A program made the position numbers and the translations under genes. Source: Staphylococcus pasteuri (lineage in GTDB: Bacteria > Bacillota > Bacilli > Staphylococcales > Staphylococcaceae). From it: DNA of 33,679 nucleotides. Below the pieces are notes generated by a model, which saw nothing but the letters and a program-made list of their open reading frames with translations, had not been told where the DNA came from and searched no databases. Within the stretch, counting starts at the first letter, position 1. Every line of letters begins with the position of its first letter. Shown here in pieces: positions 27,321 to 33,679 of this stretch. Location: the NCBI RefSeq assembly GCF_003970495.1, contig NZ_RXWW01000041.1, forward strand, positions 5,515 through 39,193, read 5' to 3'.

Positions 27321-28682
27321 CTATTTTCTTTCAAATAATGCAACTGTTTCTATATGAGTCGTTTGTGGGAACATATCTACTGGAGTAATTTCTTTCAAAT
27401 CATATTGTTGACTAAGTAATTGTGCATCACGTTGTTGTGTAGACGGATTACAAGAAATATATACAATACGCTTAGGATTTAATTCTAATAACGTTTTAAT
27501 GAAAGTTTCATCGCAACCTTTTCTTGGTGGATCGACCATTACTACATCTGGTCTTATTCCTTCTGCTTTCCATTTTAGAATAACTTCTTCTGCTTTCCCA
27601 CAGACAAAAGTTGTATTTTCTAATTGGTTTATAGTCGCATTTTCTTCTGCGTCTTTGATTGCAGATGGTACGACTTCCACACCATAAACGTGCTTAGATT
27701 TTCCTGCCATATATAAACCAATTGTTCCTATACCACAATACGTATCCAAAACAATTTCATTGCCCGTTAACTGAGCGTATTCTAATGCTTGGTTATATAG
27801 TTTTTCAGTTTGATGTGAATTAATTTGATAGAAAGATTGATCGCTAATATTAAATGTTATTTCACTTAGCTTATCTTCAATTTCATCAGTACCATAAAGT
27901 GTAATAGATTTACGCCCCATAATAACATTTGAATGTGCATCGTTGATATTTTGTTTAATACTTGTTACATTGGGATGCAATTTAACTAACGCTTCTACTA
28001 ATTGATTGGCTTGTTTGAATGCTTTGCCATTAGTAACTAATATAATCATCATTTGATTTGTATAATGACCTGTTCGTACAACCAAATGACGTAGTAAACC
28101 TTTTTTAGTCTTTTCATTATAAACACTGATATTAAGTTCAGATATGAGTTGTTTTACATCATTCATAACTTGTTGATGTTTCTCATCTTGAATTAAGCAA
28201 CTATCCATGTCAATAATGTCATGGCTACGTTGGCGGTAAAACCCCATTATAGGTTTTTTATTATTATTTAAACCAATTGGTATTTGTGATTTATTTCTAT
28301 ATCTCCACGGGTCTTCCATTCCAACAGTATCGTGTATAACTGTATCGTTAAATGATCCTTTTCGATGAAATAAATTGATGACTTGCTCTTTTTTCATTGT
28401 GAGTTGAGATTGGTAAGTCATATGCTGAAGCTGACACCCACCGCATTTATCATAATAAACACAAGGGGGTTCTACACGAGAATCACTCTCTACAATTACA
28501 TTTAGAAGTTTACCTATCGCAAAATTTTTCTTCACTTTAATAATTTTGTATTCTATTGTTTCGTTAATTAAGGCATTAGGAACAAATATAGGATATCTAT
28601 CAATTTTGACAACGCCATGTCCTTCATGAGTTAAATCTAAAACTTGGCCTGTTTTTATTTCATTTTTCTTTAATGTTTCCAA
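27321..28682 (-). CDS. rlmD: 23S rRNA (uracil-5-)-methyltransferase, RlmCD/RumA type
   Basis: Adds methyl groups to C5 of uridine in 23S rRNA using SAM; in Gram-positive bacteria one such enzyme can modify two sites. The 453-residue protein has an N-terminal TRAM domain (about 1-60), a [4Fe-4S] site (Cys74, Cys80, Cys83 in CVYYDKCGGC, plus Cys162), the SAM motif LDTYCGIGTIGLYM, the nucleophile Cys411 in YISCNPSTQQRD and the base Glu445 in HIETVALF. The gene lies between dagK and the DUF3267 gene, all on the minus strand, with a terminator before it. Several paralogues exist in Firmicutes, so the symbol is approximate. Confidence 0.92.
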   Translation of the reverse strand: METLKKNEIKTGQVLDLTHEGHGVVKIDRYPIFVPNALINETIEYKIIKVKKNFAIGKLLNVIVESDSRVEPPCVYYDKCGGCQLQHMTYQSQLTMKKEQVINLFHRKGSFNDTVIHDTVGMEDPWRYRNKSQIPIGLNNNKKPIMGFYRQRSHDIIDMDSCLIQDEKHQQVMNDVKQLISELNISVYNEKTKKGLLRHLVVRTGHYTNQMMIILVTNGKAFKQANQLVEALVKLHPNVTSIKQNINDAHSNVIMGRKSITLYGTDEIEDKLSEITFNISDQSFYQINSHQTEKLYNQALEYAQLTGNEIVLDTYCGIGTIGLYMAGKSKHVYGVEVVPSAIKDAEENATINQLENTTFVCGKAEEVILKWKAEGIRPDVVMVDPPRKGCDETFIKTLLELNPKRIVYISCNPSTQQRDAQLLSQQYDLKEITPVDMFPQTTHIETVALFERK

Positions 28683-28703
28683 TTTCTTTCCCCCACATAT
28701 GAA

Positions 28704-28739
28704 AAGGCTAGGACATGTTATTTTTACTATCCTAACCTT
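28704..28739 (-). terminator. Terminator after dagK
   Basis: AAGGCTAGGA (28704-28713) pairs with TCCTAACCTT (28730-28739), one mismatch; on the minus strand it is followed by TTTTCATATG. It lies 22 bases past the dagK stop. Confidence 0.75.
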
Positions 28740-28760
28740 GTGTTAATTTCATATTTATTA

Positions 28761-29732
28761 TTATTTGTCTTCATTCTGTTGATGATCTTCTGATTTTAAC
28801 TGTGGTGTTACTGTTGGTTGATCAATTAATTCTTCATTATGAATGTCATGAGGTGTAAATACATCAATATGTCGTTCTAAATTCAAGAAGTTTGCTGGTA
28901 ATTTACCACCATATTCGCCATCAACATTAAGTTGCATATCTGTAAACGATGAAATATTGATTGATTTTGCTTTTTCATATATTACTTTAGGATGTTTTGT
29001 ATGTTCGCCTCTTGATGCTAAGGTCATGATATGCCCTAATTCTGCTAGGTTAGCTTTTTCAACAATAATTAATGTGTAATAACCATCGTCTAATTTTGCA
29101 TCAGGAACTAATTTTTCAAATCCTGCCATAGAATTTGTTAAACCTAATAAGAATAATAATGCTTCACCTTGAAAGACTTTATCATCATATTCAATGCGTA
29201 AGTCAACTGCCTTCATTTGTGGTAACATTTCGAATCCTTTAATGTAATAGGCAAATGATCCTACGATTGACTTTAATTTACTAGGTGTTTCATATGATAC
29301 CTGTGTAAGTTGGCCACCTGCTGCTAAATTGATAAAATAACGATTGTTCATTTTACCGATATCAACTTTAGTACTATGACCTTCAATAATCACATCTAAG
29401 GCACCCATAATATCATTTGGTAAATGTAAGGCACGTCCAAAATCATTTACTGTACCCATAGGTATAATACCCAATCTAGGTCTATTAGGTTGTTCTGCAA
29501 TACCATTTACAACTTCATTTAAGGTTCCATCCCCACCAGCAACAATTAAGATATCATAATTGTTATCGAGTGCACGTTCTGCTTCAAGCGTCGCATCACC
29601 TTCACGCTCTGTTGCATAGGCACTAGTTTCATATCCAGCTTTTTCTAATTTTATTAAAACATCAGGTAACATTCGTTTAAAAAGTTCTTTACCAGATGTC
29701 GGGTTATAAATAATTCTTGCTCGTTTTCTCAT
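28761..29732 (-). CDS. dagK: Diacylglycerol kinase DgkB
   Basis: A soluble lipid kinase that phosphorylates diacylglycerol, the by-product of lipoteichoic acid synthesis, back to phosphatidic acid. The 323-residue product has the DAGK/NAD-kinase-like fold: IIYNPTSGKE near the start, the nucleotide loop VAGGDGTLNEVVNG (about 64-77), and PMGTVNDFGRAL (about 96-107). The C-terminal domain ends with a variable hydrophilic tail rich in Gln, Glu and Asp, slightly longer than the S. aureus enzyme as I recall it. It lies downstream of gatB but is separated by about 450 bases of structured non-coding DNA with a terminator, so it is its own unit. Confidence 0.95.
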   Translation of the reverse strand: MRKRARIIYNPTSGKELFKRMLPDVLIKLEKAGYETSAYATEREGDATLEAERALDNNYDILIVAGGDGTLNEVVNGIAEQPNRPRLGIIPMGTVNDFGRALHLPNDIMGALDVIIEGHSTKVDIGKMNNRYFINLAAGGQLTQVSYETPSKLKSIVGSFAYYIKGFEMLPQMKAVDLRIEYDDKVFQGEALLFLLGLTNSMAGFEKLVPDAKLDDGYYTLIIVEKANLAELGHIMTLASRGEHTKHPKVIYEKAKSINISSFTDMQLNVDGEYGGKLPANFLNLERHIDVFTPHDIHNEELIDQPTVTPQLKSEDHQQNEDK

Positions 29733-29813
29733 ATCATATCCCTCGACTTCATATACTCATATTCAATATTAAATGATTTACTCACGAGTTAAAAGTATTT
29801 TTTAGAAAAACTT

Positions 29814-30070
29814 GGTACTTTAGTACCTTAGTTTTTCTTATGCATTAGCTTTAGCTAAGGCGTTCCTTAGCTTTCCTGGTACTTTAGTACCTTAGTTTTT
29901 CTTATGCATTAGATTCATCTAAGGCGTTCCTCTATTTTCTTATGCATGAACTTTAATTCAAATGTTATTTTATGTACCTAATAGCTTTAACTATTAGGTA
30001 AGTCATACTAATTTTGCTTTGCAAAAAAGTATGGCTTTGTATGAATGAACTTTAATTCAGTCGTTCTTAT
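29814..30070. repeat. Array of TTTA-capped mini-hairpins between dagK and gatB
   Basis: The gene-free gap 29733-30179 holds two 55-base direct repeats (29814-29868 and 29878-29932, period 64), each with GGTACTTTAGTACC and a second hairpin, TTAGCTTTAGCTAA or TTAGATTCATCTAA. They are followed by related units with TGAACTTTAATTCA near 29947 and 30046, a 10-bp perfect stem TACCTAATAG / CTATTAGGTA (29975-30000), and AGTCATACT...GCTTTGC...AGTATGGCT (30001-30036). Most loops contain TTTA or TTT. The units resemble a short intergenic repeat family; no ORF is supported. Confidence 0.75.
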
Positions 30071-30126
30071 ATATATCTATTAACTAAGTCATCACTCTTC
30101 ATTCTACAAAAAGAAACACTAAAAAA

Positions 30127-30164
30127 CTCCTACAACAATTAGTTTACACTAATCGTTATAGGAG
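30127..30164 (-). terminator. Terminator of gatCAB
   Basis: On the minus strand CTCCTATAACGATTAGT pairs with ACTAATTGTTGTAGGAG (G-U tolerated) around a short GTAA loop and runs into TTTTTTAG, 16 bases past the gatB stop. Confidence 0.92.
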
Positions 30165-30179
30165 CAAAAATCAAACCTA

Positions 30180-31607
30180 TTATCTTTTATCTAATTCTTG
30201 TTTTAATAATTGATTTACTTTTTGAGGGTTAGCTTGACCTTTTGAAGCTTTCATAATTTGTCCTACTAAGAAGCCCATTGCTTTACCCTTACCATTTTTA
30301 TAATCTTCTACTGATTGTGGATTATTATCTAATGCTTCATTAACAAATTTTAATAAAGTTGCTTCGTCAGAAATTTGAACTAAGCCTTTATCTTCCATAA
30401 TTTGTTTAGCGTCTCCACCATTTTCAGCTAATTCTGGGAAGACTTTTTTAGCAATTTTACTGCTCATTGTTCCGTCTTCGATTAATTTAATCATACCTGC
30501 TAAGTTTTCTGGAGTTAATTTAGTATCTAGTAAATCAACTTGATTTTTGTTCAAGTATTCGTTTACGCCACCCATTAACCAGTTTGAAGTTAATTTTACA
30601 TCTGCTCCATGTTCAATTGCACCTTCAAAGAAATCAGACATTTCTTTTGTAAGTGTTAATACATGTGCATCATATTCGGGTAATCCTAAATCATTAACAT
30701 ATTTAGCTTTACGTTCATCAGGTAATTCTGGAATAGTTTGACGAACACGTTCTTTCCACTCATCATCAACATATAAAGGTACAATGTCTGGTTCTGGGAA
30801 GTAACGATAATCGTCAGATCCTTCTTTTACACGCATTAAAATTGTTTTACCAGTTGATTCATCAAAACGACGTGTTTCTTGGCCAATTTCTCCACCATTT
30901 AATAATTCTTCTTCTTGACGTTTTTCTTCATACTCTAAACCTTTACGAACATAGTTAAATGAGTTTAAGTTTTTCAATTCAGCTTTTGTACCGAATTCTT
31001 CTTGACCATAAGGACGTAAAGAAATGTTAGCATCACAACGTAATGAACCTTCTTCCATTTTACAGTCAGATACGCCAGTATATTGAATGATAGAACGTAA
31101 TTTTTCTAAATAAGCATATGCCTCTTGTGGAGAACGAATATCTGGTTCAGACACAATTTCAATTAATGGTGTACCTTGACGGTTTAAATCAACTAATGAG
31201 TAACCATCTTTATGTGTTGATTTACCAGCATCTTCTTCCATGTGTAAACGAGTAATACCAATACGTTTCGTTTTTCCGTCTACTTCGATATCAATGTACC
31301 CATTTTCACCAATTGGTTCATCAAATTGAGAAATTTGATATGCTTTTGGATTATCTGGGTAGAAATAGTTTTTACGGTCAAATTTAGAATTAGTTGCGAT
31401 ATCCATATTTAAAGCCATTGACGCACGCATTGCCCAATCTACTGCTCTTCTATTTACAACGGGTAATACACCAGGGTATGCAAGGTCAATTACATTAGTA
31501 TTTGAGTTAGGTTCTGCTCCAAAATGCGCTGGTGATGGAGAGAACATTTTTGAGTCTGTTTTTAGCTCAACGTGAACTTCAAGTCCGATAACTGTTTCAA
31601 AATGCAT
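30180..31607 (-). CDS. gatB: Aspartyl/glutamyl-tRNA amidotransferase subunit B
   Basis: With GatA and GatC, converts Glu-tRNA(Gln) and, where needed, Asp-tRNA(Asn) to the amidated forms; GatB phosphorylates the charged residue and holds the tRNA. The 475-residue product opens [17 protein letters not shown] and includes the kinase-like cradle ([32 protein letters not shown]) and a C-terminal helical/YqeY-like tail domain. A GTG at 31616 is part of the AAGGAG TGG ribosome-binding region, so the ATG at 31605-31607 is chosen; this matches the S. aureus length. It follows gatA by 12 bases and ends the operon. Confidence 0.97.
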   Translation of the reverse strand: MHFETVIGLEVHVELKTDSKMFSPSPAHFGAEPNSNTNVIDLAYPGVLPVVNRRAVDWAMRASMALNMDIATNSKFDRKNYFYPDNPKAYQISQFDEPIGENGYIDIEVDGKTKRIGITRLHMEEDAGKSTHKDGYSLVDLNRQGTPLIEIVSEPDIRSPQEAYAYLEKLRSIIQYTGVSDCKMEEGSLRCDANISLRPYGQEEFGTKAELKNLNSFNYVRKGLEYEEKRQEEELLNGGEIGQETRRFDESTGKTILMRVKEGSDDYRYFPEPDIVPLYVDDEWKERVRQTIPELPDERKAKYVNDLGLPEYDAHVLTLTKEMSDFFEGAIEHGADVKLTSNWLMGGVNEYLNKNQVDLLDTKLTPENLAGMIKLIEDGTMSSKIAKKVFPELAENGGDAKQIMEDKGLVQISDEATLLKFVNEALDNNPQSVEDYKNGKGKAMGFLVGQIMKASKGQANPQKVNQLLKQELDKR

Positions 31608-31619
31608 TATTTCCACTCC

Positions 31620-33077
31620 TTATAATTTTTCATAAGCGTCATGTAAGTTGAATTGTGTTTCATATTGGTATGCAACACGATATAACGTCTTTTCATCGAA
31701 CGGTTTACCTATAAATTGTAATCCAATTGGGCGTCCGTTTGATTGTCCACAAGGAACAGAAATACCTGGTAAACCTGCTAAGTTAACTGGTGTTGTTAAT
31801 AAGTCATTAGCATACATTGTCAATGGATCGTCAATTTCGTCACCTAAATCAAATGCAGTTGTTGGTGCTGTTGGTCCTACTACAACATCATAATTTTCGA
31901 ACACTTTATCAAAATCATTTTTAATTAAAGTTCTAACTTTTTGTGATTTTTTATAATAAGCGTCATAATAACCTGAACTTAATGCAAAAGTACCTAAGAA
32001 GATACGGCGTTTCACTTCATCACCGAAACCTTCTGATCTAGACATTTTGTATAATTCTTCAAGTGATTGTGCTTCTTTTGAATGATAACCATAACGAATA
32101 CCATCAAAGCGAGCTAAGTTAGCTGATGCTTCTGAAGATGCAATTACATAATATGATGGTATACCATATTTAGTATTTGGTAATGATACTTCTTCTACTT
32201 CAGCACCTAGTGATTTTAATGTTTCTACAGCATTTTTAACTGATTTTTTAACATCTTCACTAACACCTTCACCTAAATATTCTTTAGGTAAAGCTACTTT
32301 TAAGCCTTTAATATCTTTACCAATTTCAGAAGTGAAGTCTACATCATCAACTGGTGCACTAGTAGAGTCATTAGCATCTATTCCAGAAATTGCTTCTAAA
32401 ACTAAAGCATTATCTTTAACATTACGTGTTAATGGTCCAATTTGGTCCAATGAAGATGCGAATGCAACTAGCCCAAAACGTGATACACGACCATAAGTTG
32501 GTTTCATGCCTACGATTCCGCAATAAGAAGCTGGTTGACGAATAGAACCACCAGTATCTGAACCTAAACTAAATGGTACTAATCCTGCTGCTACAGCTGC
32601 TGCTGAACCACCAGAAGATCCACCAGGTACAGCTGAGTGATCAAATGGATTTACAGTTTTCTTGAAATAAGATGTTTCTGTTGAACCACCCATCGCGAAT
32701 TCATCCATATTTAATTTACCAATTAATACAGCATTTTCATTATGCAATTTGTTCATAACTGTAGATTCATAAATTGGTACAAAACCTTCTAACATTTTGC
32801 TTGCACAAGTAGTTTCTAAATCTTTTGTGATGATATTATCTTTAATTCCCATTGGGATACCAAATAACTTACCTTCCATTTGGTCTTTCTCTTGTAATTC
32901 ATCTAATTCTTGTGCTTTTTTCATTGCGTTTTCTTTATCTAAAGCTAAGAAAGATTTAATTGTTGGATCTGTTTCTTCAATTGCATCATAAATATCACTA
33001 ACTATTTGTGATGGCTTAATTTCTTTATTTTTAATTAAAGTTAATAAATTCTCAACAGACTCATAGCGAATACTCAT
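31620..33077 (-). CDS. gatA: Aspartyl/glutamyl-tRNA amidotransferase subunit A
   Basis: The amidase-signature subunit that releases ammonia from glutamine for transfer to misacylated tRNA. The 485-residue product has the Ser-cisSer-Lys triad at Lys79 (GIPMGIKDN), Ser154 ([12 protein letters not shown]) and Ser178 ([11 protein letters not shown]), matching S. aureus GatA numbering. A longer frame to 33095 would overlap gatC; the ATG at 33075-33077 gives [10 protein letters not shown] and lies one base beyond the gatC stop codon, with AGGAGG upstream inside gatC. Fully intact. Confidence 0.97.
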   Translation of the reverse strand: MSIRYESVENLLTLIKNKEIKPSQIVSDIYDAIEETDPTIKSFLALDKENAMKKAQELDELQEKDQMEGKLFGIPMGIKDNIITKDLETTCASKMLEGFVPIYESTVMNKLHNENAVLIGKLNMDEFAMGGSTETSYFKKTVNPFDHSAVPGGSSGGSAAAVAAGLVPFSLGSDTGGSIRQPASYCGIVGMKPTYGRVSRFGLVAFASSLDQIGPLTRNVKDNALVLEAISGIDANDSTSAPVDDVDFTSEIGKDIKGLKVALPKEYLGEGVSEDVKKSVKNAVETLKSLGAEVEEVSLPNTKYGIPSYYVIASSEASANLARFDGIRYGYHSKEAQSLEELYKMSRSEGFGDEVKRRIFLGTFALSSGYYDAYYKKSQKVRTLIKNDFDKVFENYDVVVGPTAPTTAFDLGDEIDDPLTMYANDLLTTPVNLAGLPGISVPCGQSNGRPIGLQFIGKPFDEKTLYRVAYQYETQFNLHDAYEKL

Positions 33078-33078
33078 C

Positions 33079-33381
33079 TTAAGCGTCCTCCTCATTCATG
33101 ATGGCTGGAACTTTAAATTGTCCATTTTCAGTTTCTTTTGCATTTTTTAATGCTAATTCTTGAGGAATGCCCTCGATAGCTTTATCTTCACGTAATACAT
33201 TTTGTAAATCTAATACATGATATGTTGGTTCTACACCTTCTGTATCAGCACTATCATTTTGTTTAGCAAAATCTAAAATACTTTCTAATGTATTGGCCAT
33301 TTCATCCGTTTCTTCAGGAGAAATTTGAAGTCTGGCTAAATTAGCTATATGTTCAACTTCTTCACGTGTTACTTTAGTCAT
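33079..33381 (-). CDS. gatC: Aspartyl/glutamyl-tRNA amidotransferase subunit C
   Basis: The small 100-residue subunit that wraps around GatA and joins it to GatB. The sequence starts [24 protein letters not shown], the conserved N-terminal helix pair, and has the middle loop [21 protein letters not shown] with the C-terminal FKVPAIM. AAGGAGG precedes the ATG. It is the first gene of gatCAB, which Gram-positive bacteria lacking a glutaminyl-tRNA synthetase require. Confidence 0.97.
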   Translation of the reverse strand: MTKVTREEVEHIANLARLQISPEETDEMANTLESILDFAKQNDSADTEGVEPTYHVLDLQNVLREDKAIEGIPQELALKNAKETENGQFKVPAIMNEEDA

Positions 33382-33417
33382 TAAATAAAAGCCTCCTTAT
33401 TACTCATTCATCACTAA

Positions 33418-33446
33418 ATTGTATCAAATATTCATTTAAAAATCTA
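33418..33446 (-). promoter_or_regulatory. Possible gatCAB promoter
   Basis: On the minus strand TACAAT (33418-33423) lies about 37 bases upstream of gatC, with a weak TAGATT 17 bases further up. The rest of 33382-33679 is AT-rich with no ORF, T-box or tRNA gene that I can support. Confidence 0.4.
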
Positions 33447-33679
33447 AGTATTTATTGAGTGATGGCAATTTAAATAACTCATTTCATATCTTAGGTTGAT
33501 ATTTATTCAAATATTGGAGTGAAATAAACTCGAACCACATCGATTGTTAATTGTGTTTTTGTTACTTATTTATAAATAAAAGCATATTTATTGAAAAAAT
33601 ATCACTAAGTATATCTTTGGATACATTATTATGCATAATTAATAAACAATAAACAACACACATTTATTAAAGTATCCTC

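Noticed and set aside
29733-30179. CRISPR array in the repeated gap
   Set aside because: Repeats differ in length and spacing, there are no unique spacers of constant size and no cas genes nearby.
33078-33095. Longer GatA start at 33095
   Set aside because: It would overlap gatC and add six non-conserved residues; the ATG at 33077 matches the known N-terminus and is well placed.
33382-33679. T-box riboswitch or another leader upstream of gatC
   Set aside because: No T-box bulge motif, specifier stem or terminator pair could be recognised; sequence is merely AT-rich.

Overview
This window is chromosomal DNA from a Staphylococcus. The base composition is strongly AT-rich. Gene content and order match the conserved staphylococcal core: a Sav1866-type exporter, mutY, recX, sgtB, ampS, ptpA, vraUTSR, map, murT-gatD, ftnA, dinB and gatCAB. 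Many products read almost residue for residue like S. aureus proteins known to me, but with enough differences, plus an IS1272-type transposase remnant, to favour a coagulase-negative species (inference; the exact species cannot be fixed by eye). There is no prophage, CRISPR array, rRNA or tRNA gene; this is ordinary core genome with a few scars and structured intergenic DNA.

Layout. 1-3766 (minus): the 5' part of a Sav1866-like ABC exporter cut by the window edge, a nucleoside phosphatase of the DUF402 family, and the adenine glycosylase MutY. 3931-4908 (plus): the membrane hydrolase-like YfhP, closed by a long hairpin. 5021-8526 (minus): a compact operon recX-yfhH-tagH-like-tagG-like. 8694-10534 (minus): the peptidoglycan glycosyltransferase SgtB, a DJ-1/PfpI protein and a 53-residue small protein. 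10769-11911 (plus): the radical SAM protein YfkAB. 12007-14050 (minus): thioesterase, aminopeptidase AmpS and a DUF1128 protein. 14191-16472 (plus): PtpA, a YtxH-like protein and a YihY-family membrane protein. 16563-19324 (minus): the cell-wall stress operon vraU-vraT-vraS-vraR. 19475-20230 (minus): map. 20396-21382 (plus): a UPF0421/FUSC membrane protein, followed by a terminator and the IS1272 scar. 21768-23806 (minus): murT-gatD. 24001-25391 (plus): ferritin and a DnaQ-like exonuclease with a possible 36-residue ORF opposite. 25423-29732 (minus): DNA polymerase IV, a DUF3267 membrane zincin, an RlmCD-like methyltransferase and diacylglycerol kinase. 29733-30179: an unusual non-coding array of mini-hairpins. 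30180-33381 (minus): gatC-gatA-gatB.

Two themes recur. One is envelope maintenance: VraTSR senses cell-wall damage, SgtB polymerises glycan, MurT-GatD amidates lipid II, DgkB recycles diacylglycerol released by lipoteichoic acid synthesis, and the TagGH-like pair resembles the wall teichoic acid exporter. The other is nucleic-acid quality control: MutY, RecX, DinB and the DnaQ-like exonuclease.

The most unusual items are a TagH-like ABC protein in which every ATPase motif has lost its key residues although the gene is intact; an array of short hairpins, mostly capped by a TTTA-type loop and with a compensatory stem change, between dagK and gatB; an IS1272 remnant ending within eight bases of the gatD stop codon; and several candidate regulatory structures before sgtB, vraU, ftnA and the YihY gene.
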